Positions 41,203-51,139 of a stretch of 64,000 bases of DNA are shown here, one piece after another. The stretch's first letter is position 1, and the number at the start of each line of letters is the position of its first letter. Location of the stretch: positions 868,001-932,000 of the forward strand of contig NZ_LT607803.1 in NCBI RefSeq assembly GCF_900090195.1, given 5' to 3'. Origin of the DNA: Variovorax sp. HW608. Its GTDB lineage: Bacteria; Pseudomonadota; Gammaproteobacteria; Burkholderiales; Burkholderiaceae_C. The position numbers and the translations under genes were made by a program. The notes beneath the pieces are model-generated. The model ran no database searches, had not been told where the DNA came from, and saw nothing but the letters and a program-made list of their open reading frames with translations.

Positions 41203-42141
41203 CTATCGCACGCTGCGCGTCCGCGTCTTCGCTTCCTGCGGGGCCGCCGGCTTGTCCTTGAGCGCCGCTTCGATGTGAGCCGCGAATCCGGTCGCGGCGG
41301 GTGACAGTGATCGGTCGGCCGGACGAAACAGTGACATCTCGCGCAGCAGGACCGGATTTTCGATCTGCCGCATGACCAGGCCGAGCTGCACGGCAAGGGG
41401 CTGCACGTATGCAGGCGAGATCGTGTAGTAGATCTCGGTCGCCGCAAGGGCCAGCGCCGTCGAGACATTGTCGACGACCTGCACCGGTACCACGCGCGCG
41501 TTGTCCGGCACGTTACGCATCATTCCCGAGAGATGGATCTCATGGTCCCGCCCGGCTGCAACGAGTTCCGCTTTGCCGAGGTCTGCCCAGGTCACCGTGG
41601 GCATGCGCGCGAACAAATGCTTTGGCGCGCACCAAACCACCCAGGGGCTGGGATAGAGCAAGACGCGCTCAACCTCCGGCCCGATTGGGCGGTCGGGGCC
41701 CACCGCGAGATCGACTTGCCGCGACGCGACCTTGTCGACGAGTGCCTCGACCGGCGAATCGATGAGTCGAACGGTCACTTTCGGCCGAAGGGTCTTATAG
41801 CTGGCGATGATGCGCGGAAGCATCACGCTCGCCACCACCATCGGTGCGGCAACACGCACCACCCCCGCGGCCTGATTCCGGATGTCCAGGGCCATCGTCC
41901 GTGCCAGATCGACGTGCTTGCTGAGCGCCTGTGCAGCGGGCATGAAGGCGCGGCCCGCCGGTGACAGCACAACCTTGCGCGTGCTGCGGTCGAAGAGCTT
42001 GTACCCGAGGACGCCTTCGATCTCGATGATGAGTTGGCTGACCGCCGACGGCGTGAGATGCAGATGGTCTGCGGCGCGCGTAAAGCTCCCGGTGTCCGCG
42101 ACGGCGATGAAAGCTTCGATCTGGCGGAGGGTGAAGTGCAT
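41203..42141 (-). CDS. LysR-family transcriptional regulator
   Basis: 312 residues from the ATG at 42141. Helix-turn-helix about 1-60 (MHFTLRQIEAFIAVADTGSF, then HLTPSAVSQLIIEIEG), followed by a periplasmic-binding-like effector domain about 90-300. It is divergent from the metallo-beta-lactamase lipoprotein gene (147-base gap), the usual LysR arrangement, and probably activates that operon in response to its substrate. The C-terminal tail is basic (KTRTRSVR). Confidence 0.9.
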   Translation of the reverse strand: MHFTLRQIEAFIAVADTGSFTRAADHLHLTPSAVSQLIIEIEGVLGYKLFDRSTRKVVLSPAGRAFMPAAQALSKHVDLARTMALDIRNQAAGVVRVAAPMVVASVMLPRIIASYKTLRPKVTVRLIDSPVEALVDKVASRQVDLAVGPDRPIGPEVERVLLYPSPWVVWCAPKHLFARMPTVTWADLGKAELVAAGRDHEIHLSGMMRNVPDNARVVPVQVVDNVSTALALAATEIYYTISPAYVQPLAVQLGLVMRQIENPVLLREMSLFRPADRSLSPAATGFAAHIEAALKDKPAAPQEAKTRTRSVR

Positions 42142-42288
42142 GTGCGATCCGATGGCACGTCGATCCATTGTACAGACAAGCTTCAAAGTGCCTCAGGAAA
42201 TGTCGCGACTACCCGGTTCGATCGGGCCAAAAATCGCTTCGGCGATCCATGAATCGCGCGAACCTGCCTCGTATTTCCAGGAGACAAA

Positions 42289-43716
42289 ATGTTCAGGCTT
42301 AACACACCCTCACACCGCGCCTTTGGCGCCTCGGTCGCCTCAGCCCTTGCGGCTGCGGTGCTCGCTGCCTGCGGCGGCGGCGGCGGCGGCCCATACACAA
42401 CCGTAGGAGCCATACCCACGCTCGCGGCGGCCACCGGGCCATTGGGCGTGGTGCCGGACTCCTCGACGGGGTTCACTTCCCCGCCGAAGAGCGCGACTGA
42501 ATACGACAAACACTTGGCGCTGGCCACTGCCAACGCTGGGACCAAGCCGGCGGCGGACGCAGCGCCTGCGCCCGGCACAGCAGCGCAGTACGACCCCGCC
42601 GCGCTTCGCACTCAGTGGTGCTACACCGCTGAGCACACGAGCTTCCCCCCAGAACTGTCGGACCACAACATTGTTCCGCCGACGCAGATGTTCGACAACA
42701 TGTGGTCCTTCGGCCCGCGGTGGGTCCTGCAGTATGCGTTCAAGGCCGACAACGGGAAGTCATTCCTCATCGATACGCTGAACAACACCGGTGAGGCCCA
42801 AAGCATCACCGAGCCCGGCCTCTTGGCCATGGGGTCGAGCGCGAGCCAGCTCGAGGGCGCGATGCCGACGCACGGGCATGGTGATCACTACGGCGGCGCG
42901 GGTTACCTGCAGCAAACGTACGGAATCCCCATCTACTTGGGCAGTGCGGACGCGAGTGTCGGAGCAAAGGCAACACCACCGTTCACCGTGACGCAGCTGG
43001 ATTCCAGCAACCTGCAGCCACAGGCCAAGGATTTCGGCGGCTTGTCGATGACGCTGCTGTCCACACCCGGCCACACCGTCGGGACGTTCTCCGGCGTCGT
43101 GCCCGCAAAGCTGAATGGCAAGACATATCACTTGGCGTTCTGGGGCGGCACGGGCATGCCCGGCACGATCTCGCTGGCCCAACAGTACCTCGACGGAAGC
43201 GAGCGGCTGTACCGCCTCTCCGCTGCCCAGAAGATTGACGGCACGATTCACACGCACCCCTTCGTAGACGGATCGCTGGCGAAGCTTGACGCATTGAAGG
43301 CGAATCCGCAGTCGTACTCGTCGGCGAACCCGTTCCTCATCGGCAATGCGCTCGCGCTGCGCTCGCTGTCCATTCTGCGCGAGTGCGCGGCGGCGAAGGT
43401 GGCGCAACTCGACGCGACCGCCAAGATTCCCGGATGGATCACGACAGCTGTACAAGTGACGCAAGCGACTAACTCTCCCGGGATGATGCAAGCTACCGCC
43501 GTGGTCACCGATCCGTTCGGATTCGTGCAGAACGGCCACGTCAACTTCACCGCGCAGCCGGCTGGCGAGACCTGCACCTCATACACGAACGCAAAGGGTG
43601 TGGCCGGCTGTACGTTCCCGAGCACAGCGACCTCGGTGACCGCCGAATTTGCAGAAGGTACGCTCTCCGACGGCACAGTCGAGCTTGCGTCCGCCACCAC
43701 CGCACAAGTGAAGTAA
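42289..43716 (+). CDS. Lipoprotein with metallo-beta-lactamase fold and C-terminal Ig-like domain
   Basis: 475 residues. A lipoprotein signal ends in the lipobox LAAC with C28, followed by a glycine run, so it is anchored to a membrane facing the periplasm. The MBL motif THGHGDHYGG (H195, H197, D199, H200) binds the metal site; LSTPGHTVG supplies another ligand. The last 80 residues form a bacterial Ig-like domain with a cysteine pair around SYTNAKGVAGCT. MBL enzymes hydrolyse esters, lactones and thioesters. It heads a three-gene operon with an FAD oxidase and an exported protein sharing its Ig-like module. Confidence 0.85.
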   Translation: MFRLNTPSHRAFGASVASALAAAVLAACGGGGGGPYTTVGAIPTLAAATGPLGVVPDSSTGFTSPPKSATEYDKHLALATANAGTKPAADAAPAPGTAAQYDPAALRTQWCYTAEHTSFPPELSDHNIVPPTQMFDNMWSFGPRWVLQYAFKADNGKSFLIDTLNNTGEAQSITEPGLLAMGSSASQLEGAMPTHGHGDHYGGAGYLQQTYGIPIYLGSADASVGAKATPPFTVTQLDSSNLQPQAKDFGGLSMTLLSTPGHTVGTFSGVVPAKLNGKTYHLAFWGGTGMPGTISLAQQYLDGSERLYRLSAAQKIDGTIHTHPFVDGSLAKLDALKANPQSYSSANPFLIGNALALRSLSILRECAAAKVAQLDATAKIPGWITTAVQVTQATNSPGMMQATAVVTDPFGFVQNGHVNFTAQPAGETCTSYTNAKGVAGCTFPSTATSVTAEFAEGTLSDGTVELASATTAQVK

Positions 43717-43809
43717 ATACCGCCCGCGCTGCGCCCGGGCTCGAATCTGCCGACCTGTCCGAAGCCGGCCGCATTGCGTCCGGCTTCGGCAATCCAGGGA
43801 GCATCCATC

Positions 43810-45231
43810 ATGACCACTCAAGAGCGTGCACCGACCGTACGCGCCTCTCAAATTTCGGAACAACTCCTGCAGGAGCTTCGAGAGGTCCTCGGTTCTTCTT
43901 CGGTCCTGACAGGCGCGGCGATCGAAGAACGCACGACTGCGGACTGGAGCGAGGCCGAGGCGCGATTGCCCATCGCCGTCCTGTTACCGCGCACACCTGA
44001 ACAAGTGGCAGGCGCACTGCGCGTGTGCAACGCGCATCGCGCGCGCCTCGTGGTTCAAGGCGGACTCACCGGATTGGCCGGCGGCGCCAATCCCCAGGAA
44101 GGGGAGATCGCGCTGTCGCTGTCGCGCATGGATGCGATCGAGGACTTAGACCCGGTCGGTGGAACGGCACTCGTCCAGGCCGGCGTCACCCTCGAGAAGC
44201 TGCAGGATGCCGTCGCGGAACGCGGATGGTTGTTCCCCCTGGACCTCGGTGCTCGCGGCAGCTGCCAGCTAGGAGGAAACGCCGCAACGAACGCAGGCGG
44301 CAACCGGGTCCTGCGGTACGGGATGATGCGCAACCTCGTGCTGGGGCTCGAAGCGGCACTACCCGACGGCACGCTGCTGACGATGCTCGATCGCGTCATC
44401 AAGAACAACGCCGGGTTCGACCTCAAGCAGTTGTTCATCGGGACCGAAGGCAGCCTCGGCGTGATCACGCGCCTGTCGCTCGCACTAGTGCCGAAACCAT
44501 CCTCGCAGATGACGGTGCTTTGCGCGGTGGGAAGTTTCGATGCGGCCCTATCGCTGCTGCGCGAAGCGAAAGCGCGCTTGCCCGGTCTCTCGGCATTCGA
44601 GCTGATGTGGCGCGACTTCTTCGACGCGAGCCTTGCTGCGCTTGGGAAGACGTCCCCCTTCCGGGAGCAGCGCCCGCTGTACGTGCTGATCGAAACTTTC
44701 GCGGCCTCCCTCGAGCTCGGCACCGGCGCGATGGAAGCGTTCCTCGAGAACGCGATGGAGCGCGAGATCGTCCAGGATGCCATCGTCGCCCAGTCCGTCG
44801 CGCAGGCCCAGCAGCTCTGGTCCTATCGCGAAGGTGTCAGCGAGCTGCTGTCGCTCTGCAAGCCATGCGCTGCCTTCGACGTGAGCGTCGCAACGCCTCG
44901 AATGGACGACCTCGTCGACGACCTGCGATCCAGGCTGGGCGCGCTGTTCCCGCAGCAGCAACACCTTTTCTTCGGGCATCTGGGCGACGGCAACCTGCAC
45001 CTGATCAGCGGCCCGTTCGCGTCCGATTCGGACCTCGAGCACGCGGAGAGCCTCGTGTACGAGGCGGTGGGACGTTTCGACGGAAGCATCTCGGCCGAAC
45101 ACGGCGTCGGGACCATCAAGCGTCCCTTTCTCCACCACAGCCGCAGCCAAGAGGAAGTGGCGTTGATGCGGCAGCTCAAAGCCATGCTGGACCCGCACCG
45201 CATTCTCAATCGCGACCGGGTATTCGCGTGA
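43810..45231 (+). CDS. FAD-linked oxidase of the VAO/GlcD type
   Basis: 473 residues from the ATG at 43810. The FAD-binding PCMH domain has LVVQGGLTGLAGGANPQEG and RGSCQLGGNAATNAGG, and the C-terminal oxidase domain ends with HLGDGNLH and EHGVGTIKRPF. The set resembles D-lactate, glycolate and D-2-hydroxyglutarate dehydrogenases; it would oxidise a 2-hydroxy acid with electrons passed to quinone or a cytochrome. No signal peptide is seen. Position between two exported-protein genes suggests it acts on the product of the upstream hydrolase after uptake. Confidence 0.88.
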   Translation: MTTQERAPTVRASQISEQLLQELREVLGSSSVLTGAAIEERTTADWSEAEARLPIAVLLPRTPEQVAGALRVCNAHRARLVVQGGLTGLAGGANPQEGEIALSLSRMDAIEDLDPVGGTALVQAGVTLEKLQDAVAERGWLFPLDLGARGSCQLGGNAATNAGGNRVLRYGMMRNLVLGLEAALPDGTLLTMLDRVIKNNAGFDLKQLFIGTEGSLGVITRLSLALVPKPSSQMTVLCAVGSFDAALSLLREAKARLPGLSAFELMWRDFFDASLAALGKTSPFREQRPLYVLIETFAASLELGTGAMEAFLENAMEREIVQDAIVAQSVAQAQQLWSYREGVSELLSLCKPCAAFDVSVATPRMDDLVDDLRSRLGALFPQQQHLFFGHLGDGNLHLISGPFASDSDLEHAESLVYEAVGRFDGSISAEHGVGTIKRPFLHHSRSQEEVALMRQLKAMLDPHRILNRDRVFA

Positions 45232-45292
45232 GCCACTTTCCCAACATTACCCAGGAAAACCGGCACAGAATCGCCCAACCAAAGGAGACATG

Positions 45293-46216
45293 ATGTTCCG
45301 GCTTCTCTCGAGCGGCTTCGCGTCCATCGTGATCGCATCGGTTACGTCTGCCGTCGCCCTGCCTGCTGCGGCTGCGGCGAAGCAGGACGGCTGCACGCCG
45401 TCCGCCCATTCAGGAACTGTCGCCCACCCGATGCCGGTCGACGTGCCGGTCGACAAGCTGACGCAGCTTCCCGCCAATTCGTCGCTGGTGACACAGCCGG
45501 CCGCGGACTTGCGGAGTGCCGAATGGACGACCGGGGCCAACACGTTTCTCGCGCTGGTGCCCGCGCAGGATGACCAGCCTCGGCGAGCCGCAGGACTCAT
45601 CGCCAGCGGACCGGACGGTACGCGCGCGACTTGGCTTCCCGCAGGTGCAGACCGAGGCGGCGATTCATGGGACCTGCATGTGCTCGAGCGCCTGTACCAG
45701 TTCATCTTGCAGAAGGATCCGGTCCAGGATTTCAGGTTCGATATCGGAGCGCAGCAAGCGCCGCGCACCGGCTCGCGCACACAAGCTGCAATCCTCGCGG
45801 CAATTGCCCGCGCGCGCAATTGCGTCGTGCGCAGCGAAGCTGCCTCGGCGACAGCGAATGCCGTTTCGTGGGAAGTCGTCGATGTTTCTCCGCTGCGCAA
45901 GCCATCGCTGCCAGTCGAAGTCGCGGTGCGCGCATCAATAGCCGGCCGACCCGTTGCCGATTCGCAAGTCACGTTTGCGCGCGGCTTGCACTTGTTTTGC
46001 ATCGCAAAGACGGACAGGCGTGGTGTCGCGAAGTGCACGCTCTCGGAGCTCCACGAGGACGACGGCGCAGACGAAGACCAGGCAGCTCCAGTCGTGGCCA
46101 CGTTCGGAGGAGCAGTCAGTCCCACGAAGATCCAGTTGCCCACCACCGCAGTCTGGTTTCCGCCGCCAGCCAAACGTAGTGAGTCGGTAGCCGTCGAGCC
46201 AGGTCGGCCGCGATAG
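45293..46216 (+). CDS. Exported protein with C-terminal Ig-like domain, function unknown
   Basis: 307 residues. The AAAGGAGA site ends very close to the first ATG at 45290, so the adjacent second ATG at 45293 is favoured. A signal peptide (to about VALPAAAAAK) is followed by a central region without recognised family, in which LHVLERLYQFILQKDPV and TGSRTQAAILAAIARARN stand out. The C-terminal part, TFARGLHLFCIAKTDRRGVA followed by KCTLSE, matches the Ig-like domain of the MBL lipoprotein. It is the last gene of this operon. Confidence 0.65.
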   Translation: MFRLLSSGFASIVIASVTSAVALPAAAAAKQDGCTPSAHSGTVAHPMPVDVPVDKLTQLPANSSLVTQPAADLRSAEWTTGANTFLALVPAQDDQPRRAAGLIASGPDGTRATWLPAGADRGGDSWDLHVLERLYQFILQKDPVQDFRFDIGAQQAPRTGSRTQAAILAAIARARNCVVRSEAASATANAVSWEVVDVSPLRKPSLPVEVAVRASIAGRPVADSQVTFARGLHLFCIAKTDRRGVAKCTLSELHEDDGADEDQAAPVVATFGGAVSPTKIQLPTTAVWFPPPAKRSESVAVEPGRPR

Positions 46217-46236
46217 GCTGACGCTCCTTCGTCAGC
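46217..46236 (+). terminator. Short hairpin after the exported-protein gene
   Basis: GCTGACG (46217-46223) and CGTCAGC (46230-46236) around CTCCTT form a 7-base stem directly after the TAG at 46214. There is no clean T-run (TCCTTAGCGG follows), so it may terminate weakly or protect the 3' end. Nothing else is evident up to the next gene at 46496. Confidence 0.35.
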
Positions 46237-46495
46237 TCCTTAGCGGTCTTTCGCATCTGCGCCTCGAAATCTTGGATCGCGGCGCGCTCACCTCGCCGCT
46301 GCTCCGTGTGGCCGGAGATGTCCGCCAGCGCGCATGCTCTGCTCAAGTGCCCCTCGCCTTGTGTCTGAGCTGTGGAATTCTGCAAACGGGCCGTGCATTC
46401 CTGCTTCTTGATTCCCACCGGAGCCGCAACTACTCTCGGCGGTTTCTTTTTGGTCTTGAGTGACCACGAGCGATCCACAGAGTAAATCAGAAAAG

Positions 46496-47275
46496 ATGAG
46501 CTACGAAACCATCGAAGTACGGGTCGAAGCCGAGAAAGTCGGCGTCATCACGCTCAACCGCCCCAAGGCGCTCAACGCACTGAACGACCAGCTCATGACC
46601 GAACTGGGCCAGGCGCTGAAGGCCTTCGACGCCGACGACGCCATCGGCTGCATCATCGTCACCGGCAGCGAAAAGGCCTTTGCCGCCGGCGCCGACATCG
46701 CGGCCATGGCCAAGTACACCTTTCTCGACGCGTACAAGGGCGACTTCATCACCCGCAACTGGGAAACCATCCGCTCCATCCGCAAGCCGGTGATCGCCGC
46801 GGTCGCGGGCTTCGCGCTCGGCGGCGGCTGCGAGCTGGCGATGATGTGCGACTTCATCATCGCGGCCGACAACGCGAAGTTCGGCCAGCCCGAGATCAAG
46901 ATCGGCGTCATCCCCGGCGCCGGCGGCACGCAGCGCCTGCCGCGCGCGGTCGGCAAGTCCAAGGCGATGGACATGGTCCTCACCGCCCGCATGATGGACG
47001 CCGCCGAAGCCGAGCGCGCCGGGCTGGTGAGCCGCGTCGTGCCGCTGGACAAGCTGATGGAAGAAACCCTGGGCGCCGCGCTCGTGATTGCCGGCTACTC
47101 GCAGCTCTCGGTGATGGCGGCCAAGGAATCGGTCAACCGGGCCTTCGAAAGCGGCCTCGCGGACGGTGTGATGTTCGAGCGGCGCCTCTTCCACTCGCTG
47201 TTCGCGACCGCCGACCAGAAGGAAGGCATGGACGCCTTCCTGACCAAGCGGGCGCCGGACTTCAAAAACGCTTGA
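46496..47275 (+). CDS. Enoyl-CoA hydratase (crotonase family)
   Basis: 259 residues from the ATG at 46496, full family length. The oxyanion loop [14 protein letters not shown], first acid in [12 protein letters not shown] and second in [19 protein letters not shown] are all canonical, so the enzyme should hydrate trans-2-enoyl-CoA. The C-terminal [15 protein letters not shown] is complete, unlike the truncated relative at 24.9 kb. It is followed by a type-2 3-hydroxyacyl-CoA dehydrogenase gene and a thiolase stub, giving a former beta-oxidation-like block. Confidence 0.93.
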   Translation: MSYETIEVRVEAEKVGVITLNRPKALNALNDQLMTELGQALKAFDADDAIGCIIVTGSEKAFAAGADIAAMAKYTFLDAYKGDFITRNWETIRSIRKPVIAAVAGFALGGGCELAMMCDFIIAADNAKFGQPEIKIGVIPGAGGTQRLPRAVGKSKAMDMVLTARMMDAAEAERAGLVSRVVPLDKLMEETLGAALVIAGYSQLSVMAAKESVNRAFESGLADGVMFERRLFHSLFATADQKEGMDAFLTKRAPDFKNA

Positions 47276-47495
47276 CCTCGCTGCGGAATCCCGCGGCGAG
47301 CATGGGCTCCCGGTCTCAGCAGGCCGAGGGAGGTCGAGATCGTCGGGCGACGCCACCAAACGCATCTGGGCAAATTGCTGACGCTCGGAAGCGATCACGG
47401 GTATCTGCGGCGATGCCCCATCGAAGTGCGAATGCGCAATGGTCGGATGCGTGATGGTCTGCCGATCGAACAACTGAAACGAATGGAGCGGAAAC

Positions 47496-48254
47496 ATGAA
47501 GATTGAAGGCAAAGTATTTATCGTCACCGGCGGCGCCTCGGGGCTCGGCGAGGGCACGGCGCGGATGCTGGCGGCCAACGGCGGCAAGGTGGTCATCGCC
47601 GACATGCAGGCCGACAAGGGCGAGGCGGTCGCCAAGGAGATCGGCGGCGTCTTCGTCAAATGCGACGTGAGCCAGGAAGCGGACGGCCAGGCCGCCGTCG
47701 CCGCCGCCCTCAAGCTGGGCAAGCTGGTGGGCCTCGTCAATTGCGCCGGCATCGCGCCCGCCGAGAAGACCGTCGGCAAGAACGGGGCGCACGGCCTGGC
47801 GGTCTTCAGCAAGACGGTCACGGTCAACCTCGTGGGCAGCTTCAACATGATCCGCCTGGCCGCCGACGCGATGAGCAGGAACGAGCCCGAATCGACCGGC
47901 GAGCGCGGCGTGCTGATCTCCACCGCCTCCGTCGCCGCCTACGACGGCCAGATCGGCCAGGCCGCCTACAGCGCATCGAAGGGCGGCGTCGTCGGCATGA
48001 CCTTGCCGATCGCGCGAGATCTGGCGCGCAGCGGCATCCGCAACATGACGATCGCTCCGGGCATCTTCGGCACGCCGATGCTGTTCGGCATGCCCCAGGA
48101 AGTACAGGACGCGCTCGCGGCCAGCGTGCCCTTCCCCTCGCGCCTGGGCACGCCCGAGGACTACGCGAAGCTCGCCCGCCACATCATCGAGAACGACATG
48201 CTCAACGGCGAGGTGATCCGGCTGGATGGAGCCATTCGACTGCCCCCGAAATAG
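47496..48254 (+). CDS. Short-chain 3-hydroxyacyl-CoA dehydrogenase (HSD10 type)
   Basis: 252 residues with a GGAGCGG site. The nucleotide loop is [16 protein letters not shown], the catalytic serine and YxxxK are in [22 protein letters not shown], and the C-terminal [16 protein letters not shown] loop is characteristic of the HSD10/type II 3-hydroxyacyl-CoA dehydrogenase branch. It oxidises 3-hydroxyacyl-CoA to 3-ketoacyl-CoA with NAD, often on branched or aromatic-derived chains. The thiolase gene that would act next is only a stub. Confidence 0.9.
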   Translation: MKIEGKVFIVTGGASGLGEGTARMLAANGGKVVIADMQADKGEAVAKEIGGVFVKCDVSQEADGQAAVAAALKLGKLVGLVNCAGIAPAEKTVGKNGAHGLAVFSKTVTVNLVGSFNMIRLAADAMSRNEPESTGERGVLISTASVAAYDGQIGQAAYSASKGGVVGMTLPIARDLARSGIRNMTIAPGIFGTPMLFGMPQEVQDALAASVPFPSRLGTPEDYAKLARHIIENDMLNGEVIRLDGAIRLPPK

Positions 48255-48299
48255 CCCGCCGTCCTCTCGATGAGGTTACAAACCTCCAAACGAGCACAG

Positions 48300-48420
48300 A
48301 TGAATTCGCGCGACATTTTGGTGGTGGGCACTGCGCGAACCGCGATCGGTACCTTCGGGGGTGCGCTCAAGGATGTTCCCAATACCCAACTCGCCACCAC
48401 CGCGGTCAAGGCCGCCATTG
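48300..48420 (+). pseudogene. Stub of an acetyl-CoA acetyltransferase (thiolase)
   Basis: The ATG at 48300 opens MNSRDILVVGTARTAIGTFG, the conserved N-terminus of thiolases (R-T-A-I-G-T-F-G-G), and continues to LATTAVKAAI. At about 48420 the sequence switches to GDLQQRLRN, unlike any thiolase, and the frame stops at 48608. The stop codon of the opposed phospholipase D gene is at 48426, six bases past the break. More than 350 residues are missing. Confidence 0.75.
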
Positions 48421-48425
48421 GCGAC

Positions 48426-50024
48426 CTACAGCAGCGACTCCGGAATCACGAACGACTGGATGTAAAGCTTCATTCGGGTCCACAGGTCGGCACCGGGTTC
48501 GGTGTCGATCACCTTCGTGCCGTCGCGCTCGTCCGTCCACACCCACTCGAGATCACGCTGCGTGCCTTTCTTCAGCCGCACCTCGTAGGAAGCCCCGCGC
48601 TGCAGTAGCTCCATCAGGCCCAGCGCCTCTGCGGCCAGTTCGGGGCTGCGGATGAGCACGCCGAACTCGGTGTTGAGCGCCTCGGAACGCGGATCGAAGT
48701 TCACCGAGCCGATGAACATGCGCTCTCTGTCGATCACGGCCGCCTTAGTGTGCAGGCGCAGCGGCGCATTCGCGACCTCCCCGGGCAACAGCAGGCGCTG
48801 CCCCAGGCTCGGATGCAGTTCGAAGATTTCGACGCCGGCGCGCAGCATGTTGTCGCGGTAGCGACGGTAACCAGTATGCACCACCGGCTCGTCGGTGGCG
48901 GCCAGCGAGTTGGTAATGAGGCGGATGCGCACGCCGCGCCGAACATTGGTGCGCGTGCCTTCCAGTGCTTCGGGACCGGGCACGAGGTAGGGTGAAGACA
49001 ACCAGACTTCGCGACGCGCGCTTCGGAACTCGGTCGTCAGCAGAAGGCGACTGCTGTCCAGCAGCGCGCCGCTGGGCAGGCGGCCGATTTCCAGTTCGCC
49101 CCAGGCCTTGGCCGGCGAGTCAGCGAAAGCCTGGGCGCTGCCGTAGGTCATCTGCACCCGGCCGGCCATCAACTCGTCGACCACCGGCGCGCGCCCCAGG
49201 CGGTCCAGCCCGCGATAGGGCGTCGGCTCGGGAGTATCGGCACCATCCACGCGCGCCTCGAAGTCGCGGCGCAAGAGTTCGGGCGCCTGGGTTGGCCGTA
49301 GCACCGAGGCGGCGGTGCGCACCTGCTCGGCGTTCCAGTACTCATCGAAAAGGCTGGCCATTTGGGGCACCACCGGGCCTGCGACCAGTACGTCGTAGTC
49401 GAAGAAGTTCGACTCGGCGTTGCGCATGAAGTATTCGTCACCCAGGTTACGCCCGCCGGTAACCGCCAGCACGCTGTCTGCTATGAACAGCTTGTTGTGC
49501 ATGCGGTGGTTAAGCCGCGAAAAATCCAGCAGCGCGGCAGCAAAGCGACTTGGCACGCTGCCGCGCGTGGGGAAGGGATTGAAGAGGCGTATCTCGACGT
49601 TGGCGTAGGTGCCCAACCCATCGAGCAACGGCTCGAGACCGTCCGTGTACAGGTCGTCCAGCAAGAGGCGAACCCGCACGCCGCGTTGGGCCGCATTGCG
49701 CAATTCGCGCAGCACCAGCCGCCCCGTGGAATCGTTGTGCAGGTGGTAGTACTGCAAGTCAAGCGAACGCTTTGCGCTGCGCAGCAAGGCGAGCCGGACA
49801 TCCAGGCCTCCAGGACCGAGCAGGAAACGAAAGCCGCTGGCGCCCGGCTCGGCCCCGGCCAGCGAGGCGTGTGCAATGCGGTCCAACGGCGTTGCAGCGT
49901 CTTGTGCCGGCATCGACGTGGTGTAGCTGCGCGGTCCCTCGTCAGGCAGCGTGGCGCAGCCTGCGAGCGCGAGTGTGGCAACGACGGTGCAAGCAAGGAG
50001 CAATAGGCGGATGGGCCGGCACAT
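48426..50024 (-). CDS. Phospholipase D-like lipoprotein (cardiolipin synthase family)
   Basis: 532 residues from the ATG at 50024. A lipoprotein signal ends at the lipobox LAGC (C23). Two HKD motifs are visible: HNKLFIADSVLAVTGGRN (H176, K178, D183) and HTKAAVIDRERMFIGSVN near residue 420, so it is a catalytically complete two-domain PLD. It may make cardiolipin, exchange head groups or hydrolyse phosphodiesters at the membrane surface. Surface-anchored PLD proteins of this kind are common but poorly characterised. Stop codon adjoins the thiolase stub. Confidence 0.85.
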   Translation of the reverse strand: MCRPIRLLLLACTVVATLALAGCATLPDEGPRSYTTSMPAQDAATPLDRIAHASLAGAEPGASGFRFLLGPGGLDVRLALLRSAKRSLDLQYYHLHNDSTGRLVLRELRNAAQRGVRVRLLLDDLYTDGLEPLLDGLGTYANVEIRLFNPFPTRGSVPSRFAAALLDFSRLNHRMHNKLFIADSVLAVTGGRNLGDEYFMRNAESNFFDYDVLVAGPVVPQMASLFDEYWNAEQVRTAASVLRPTQAPELLRRDFEARVDGADTPEPTPYRGLDRLGRAPVVDELMAGRVQMTYGSAQAFADSPAKAWGELEIGRLPSGALLDSSRLLLTTEFRSARREVWLSSPYLVPGPEALEGTRTNVRRGVRIRLITNSLAATDEPVVHTGYRRYRDNMLRAGVEIFELHPSLGQRLLLPGEVANAPLRLHTKAAVIDRERMFIGSVNFDPRSEALNTEFGVLIRSPELAAEALGLMELLQRGASYEVRLKKGTQRDLEWVWTDERDGTKVIDTEPGADLWTRMKLYIQSFVIPESLL

Positions 50025-50131
50025 GCTGAGGTTGTCACTGGATCCTGGCACCCGCCTGCTGCGTCAACTCCCTGTGCCGCCTGAAGTACATGATCTGCCG
50101 CAGATCCATCGTTGGGGCCTCGGATCGGGCG

Positions 50132-51121
50132 TCACCCTTGGACGACGCGGCTGAACTGGCCCCCCAGGGCTCGCTGGGCGTGCCCGTCGCGCAGCGTCAG
50201 GCTCATGGTATCGCCCGGCTGCAGGAAGCTCACCTTCGATTTCAGGTGCTCGCGGAATTCGTCCCGGCGCTTGTCGTCATCCATCATGTTCTGGGTGATG
50301 ATTTCCAGCATTCGCGCCGGCGAGCCGTGCCCGAGCAGCACCCCGCCGGGCGTGCCCGTGAGGATCATGTCGCCGGCCTTCAGGTCCATGATGGCGGCCA
50401 ACTGGGTCAGGGTGTCCGCCGGCTTGTGGATCATCTCCGAGGGGCTGGCCGACTGGCGCACCGAGTCCTGGTAGCTGAGCGTGAACTCGAGCTTGTCGAA
50501 GGTCGATGCCACCTCGGCGGGCTCCAGCCAATACAGCACCGGCCCCGTCGGGCAGAAGGTGCGGTAGCTCTTGCCCTGATACCACTGCAGGGTCAGCGCC
50601 CCGAACATGGTGTCTCGCGCCGAGATGTCGTTGCACAGGACGACGGCGGAGATGAATTCGCCAAGCCGCTCGGGTGTGACCACATCGCCCGCCTTCAGGT
50701 CGCGCCGCAGCACGATGCCCACCTCCACCTCATAGTCAAGGAGTTCGACTTCCGGGGGGCGCACGATATCCGAGTAGGGCCCCGTGAGCGAAGAGCTGGC
50801 CTTGTTGAAGAACAGGTTGCGCTTGCGCTTGACCGCTCCGGTCTCCTGCGCATGCGTGGCGTAGTTCACACCCTGGCACACGAGCGTTGCATCCGTCGTC
50901 ACGGGGCTGAGCAGGGACTTGGCGGGCATGCTCTTGCCTTCGCCGCCCGAGGGCAGCTTCAAGCCATTTTCCAGTGCGCTCAGCAGTTGCCCCGTGGTGG
51001 TCGCTGTCGTGTCGATCTCCACGACGCGGATCTCGTCCTGCGGCCGCGTCGGCGCCTCGGACACCAGCAGCCCCCAGCGCGCGCCAGCGGCGCTGTCGAA
51101 GCGTACGATCATCGATGACAT
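50132..51121 (-). CDS. FAH-family hydrolase (fumarylacetoacetase-like)
   Basis: 329 residues with an AAGGA site. An N-terminal cap of about 100 residues precedes the FAH fold: GVNYATHAQETGAVKRK, the metal-binding E-x-E in LLDYEVEVGIVLRRD, NDISARDTMFG and LTGTPGGVLLGHG. The family hydrolyses C-C bonds of oxo-acids or adds water. It is the last gene of the 50-62 kb catabolic operon and probably finishes ring-cleavage products after the VOC enzyme. It follows that gene by 18 bases. Confidence 0.88.
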   Translation of the reverse strand: MSSMIVRFDSAAGARWGLLVSEAPTRPQDEIRVVEIDTTATTTGQLLSALENGLKLPSGGEGKSMPAKSLLSPVTTDATLVCQGVNYATHAQETGAVKRKRNLFFNKASSSLTGPYSDIVRPPEVELLDYEVEVGIVLRRDLKAGDVVTPERLGEFISAVVLCNDISARDTMFGALTLQWYQGKSYRTFCPTGPVLYWLEPAEVASTFDKLEFTLSYQDSVRQSASPSEMIHKPADTLTQLAAIMDLKAGDMILTGTPGGVLLGHGSPARMLEIITQNMMDDDKRRDEFREHLKSKVSFLQPGDTMSLTLRDGHAQRALGGQFSRVVQG

Positions 51122-51139
51122 GTTCAGGTCCTTGTCTCT

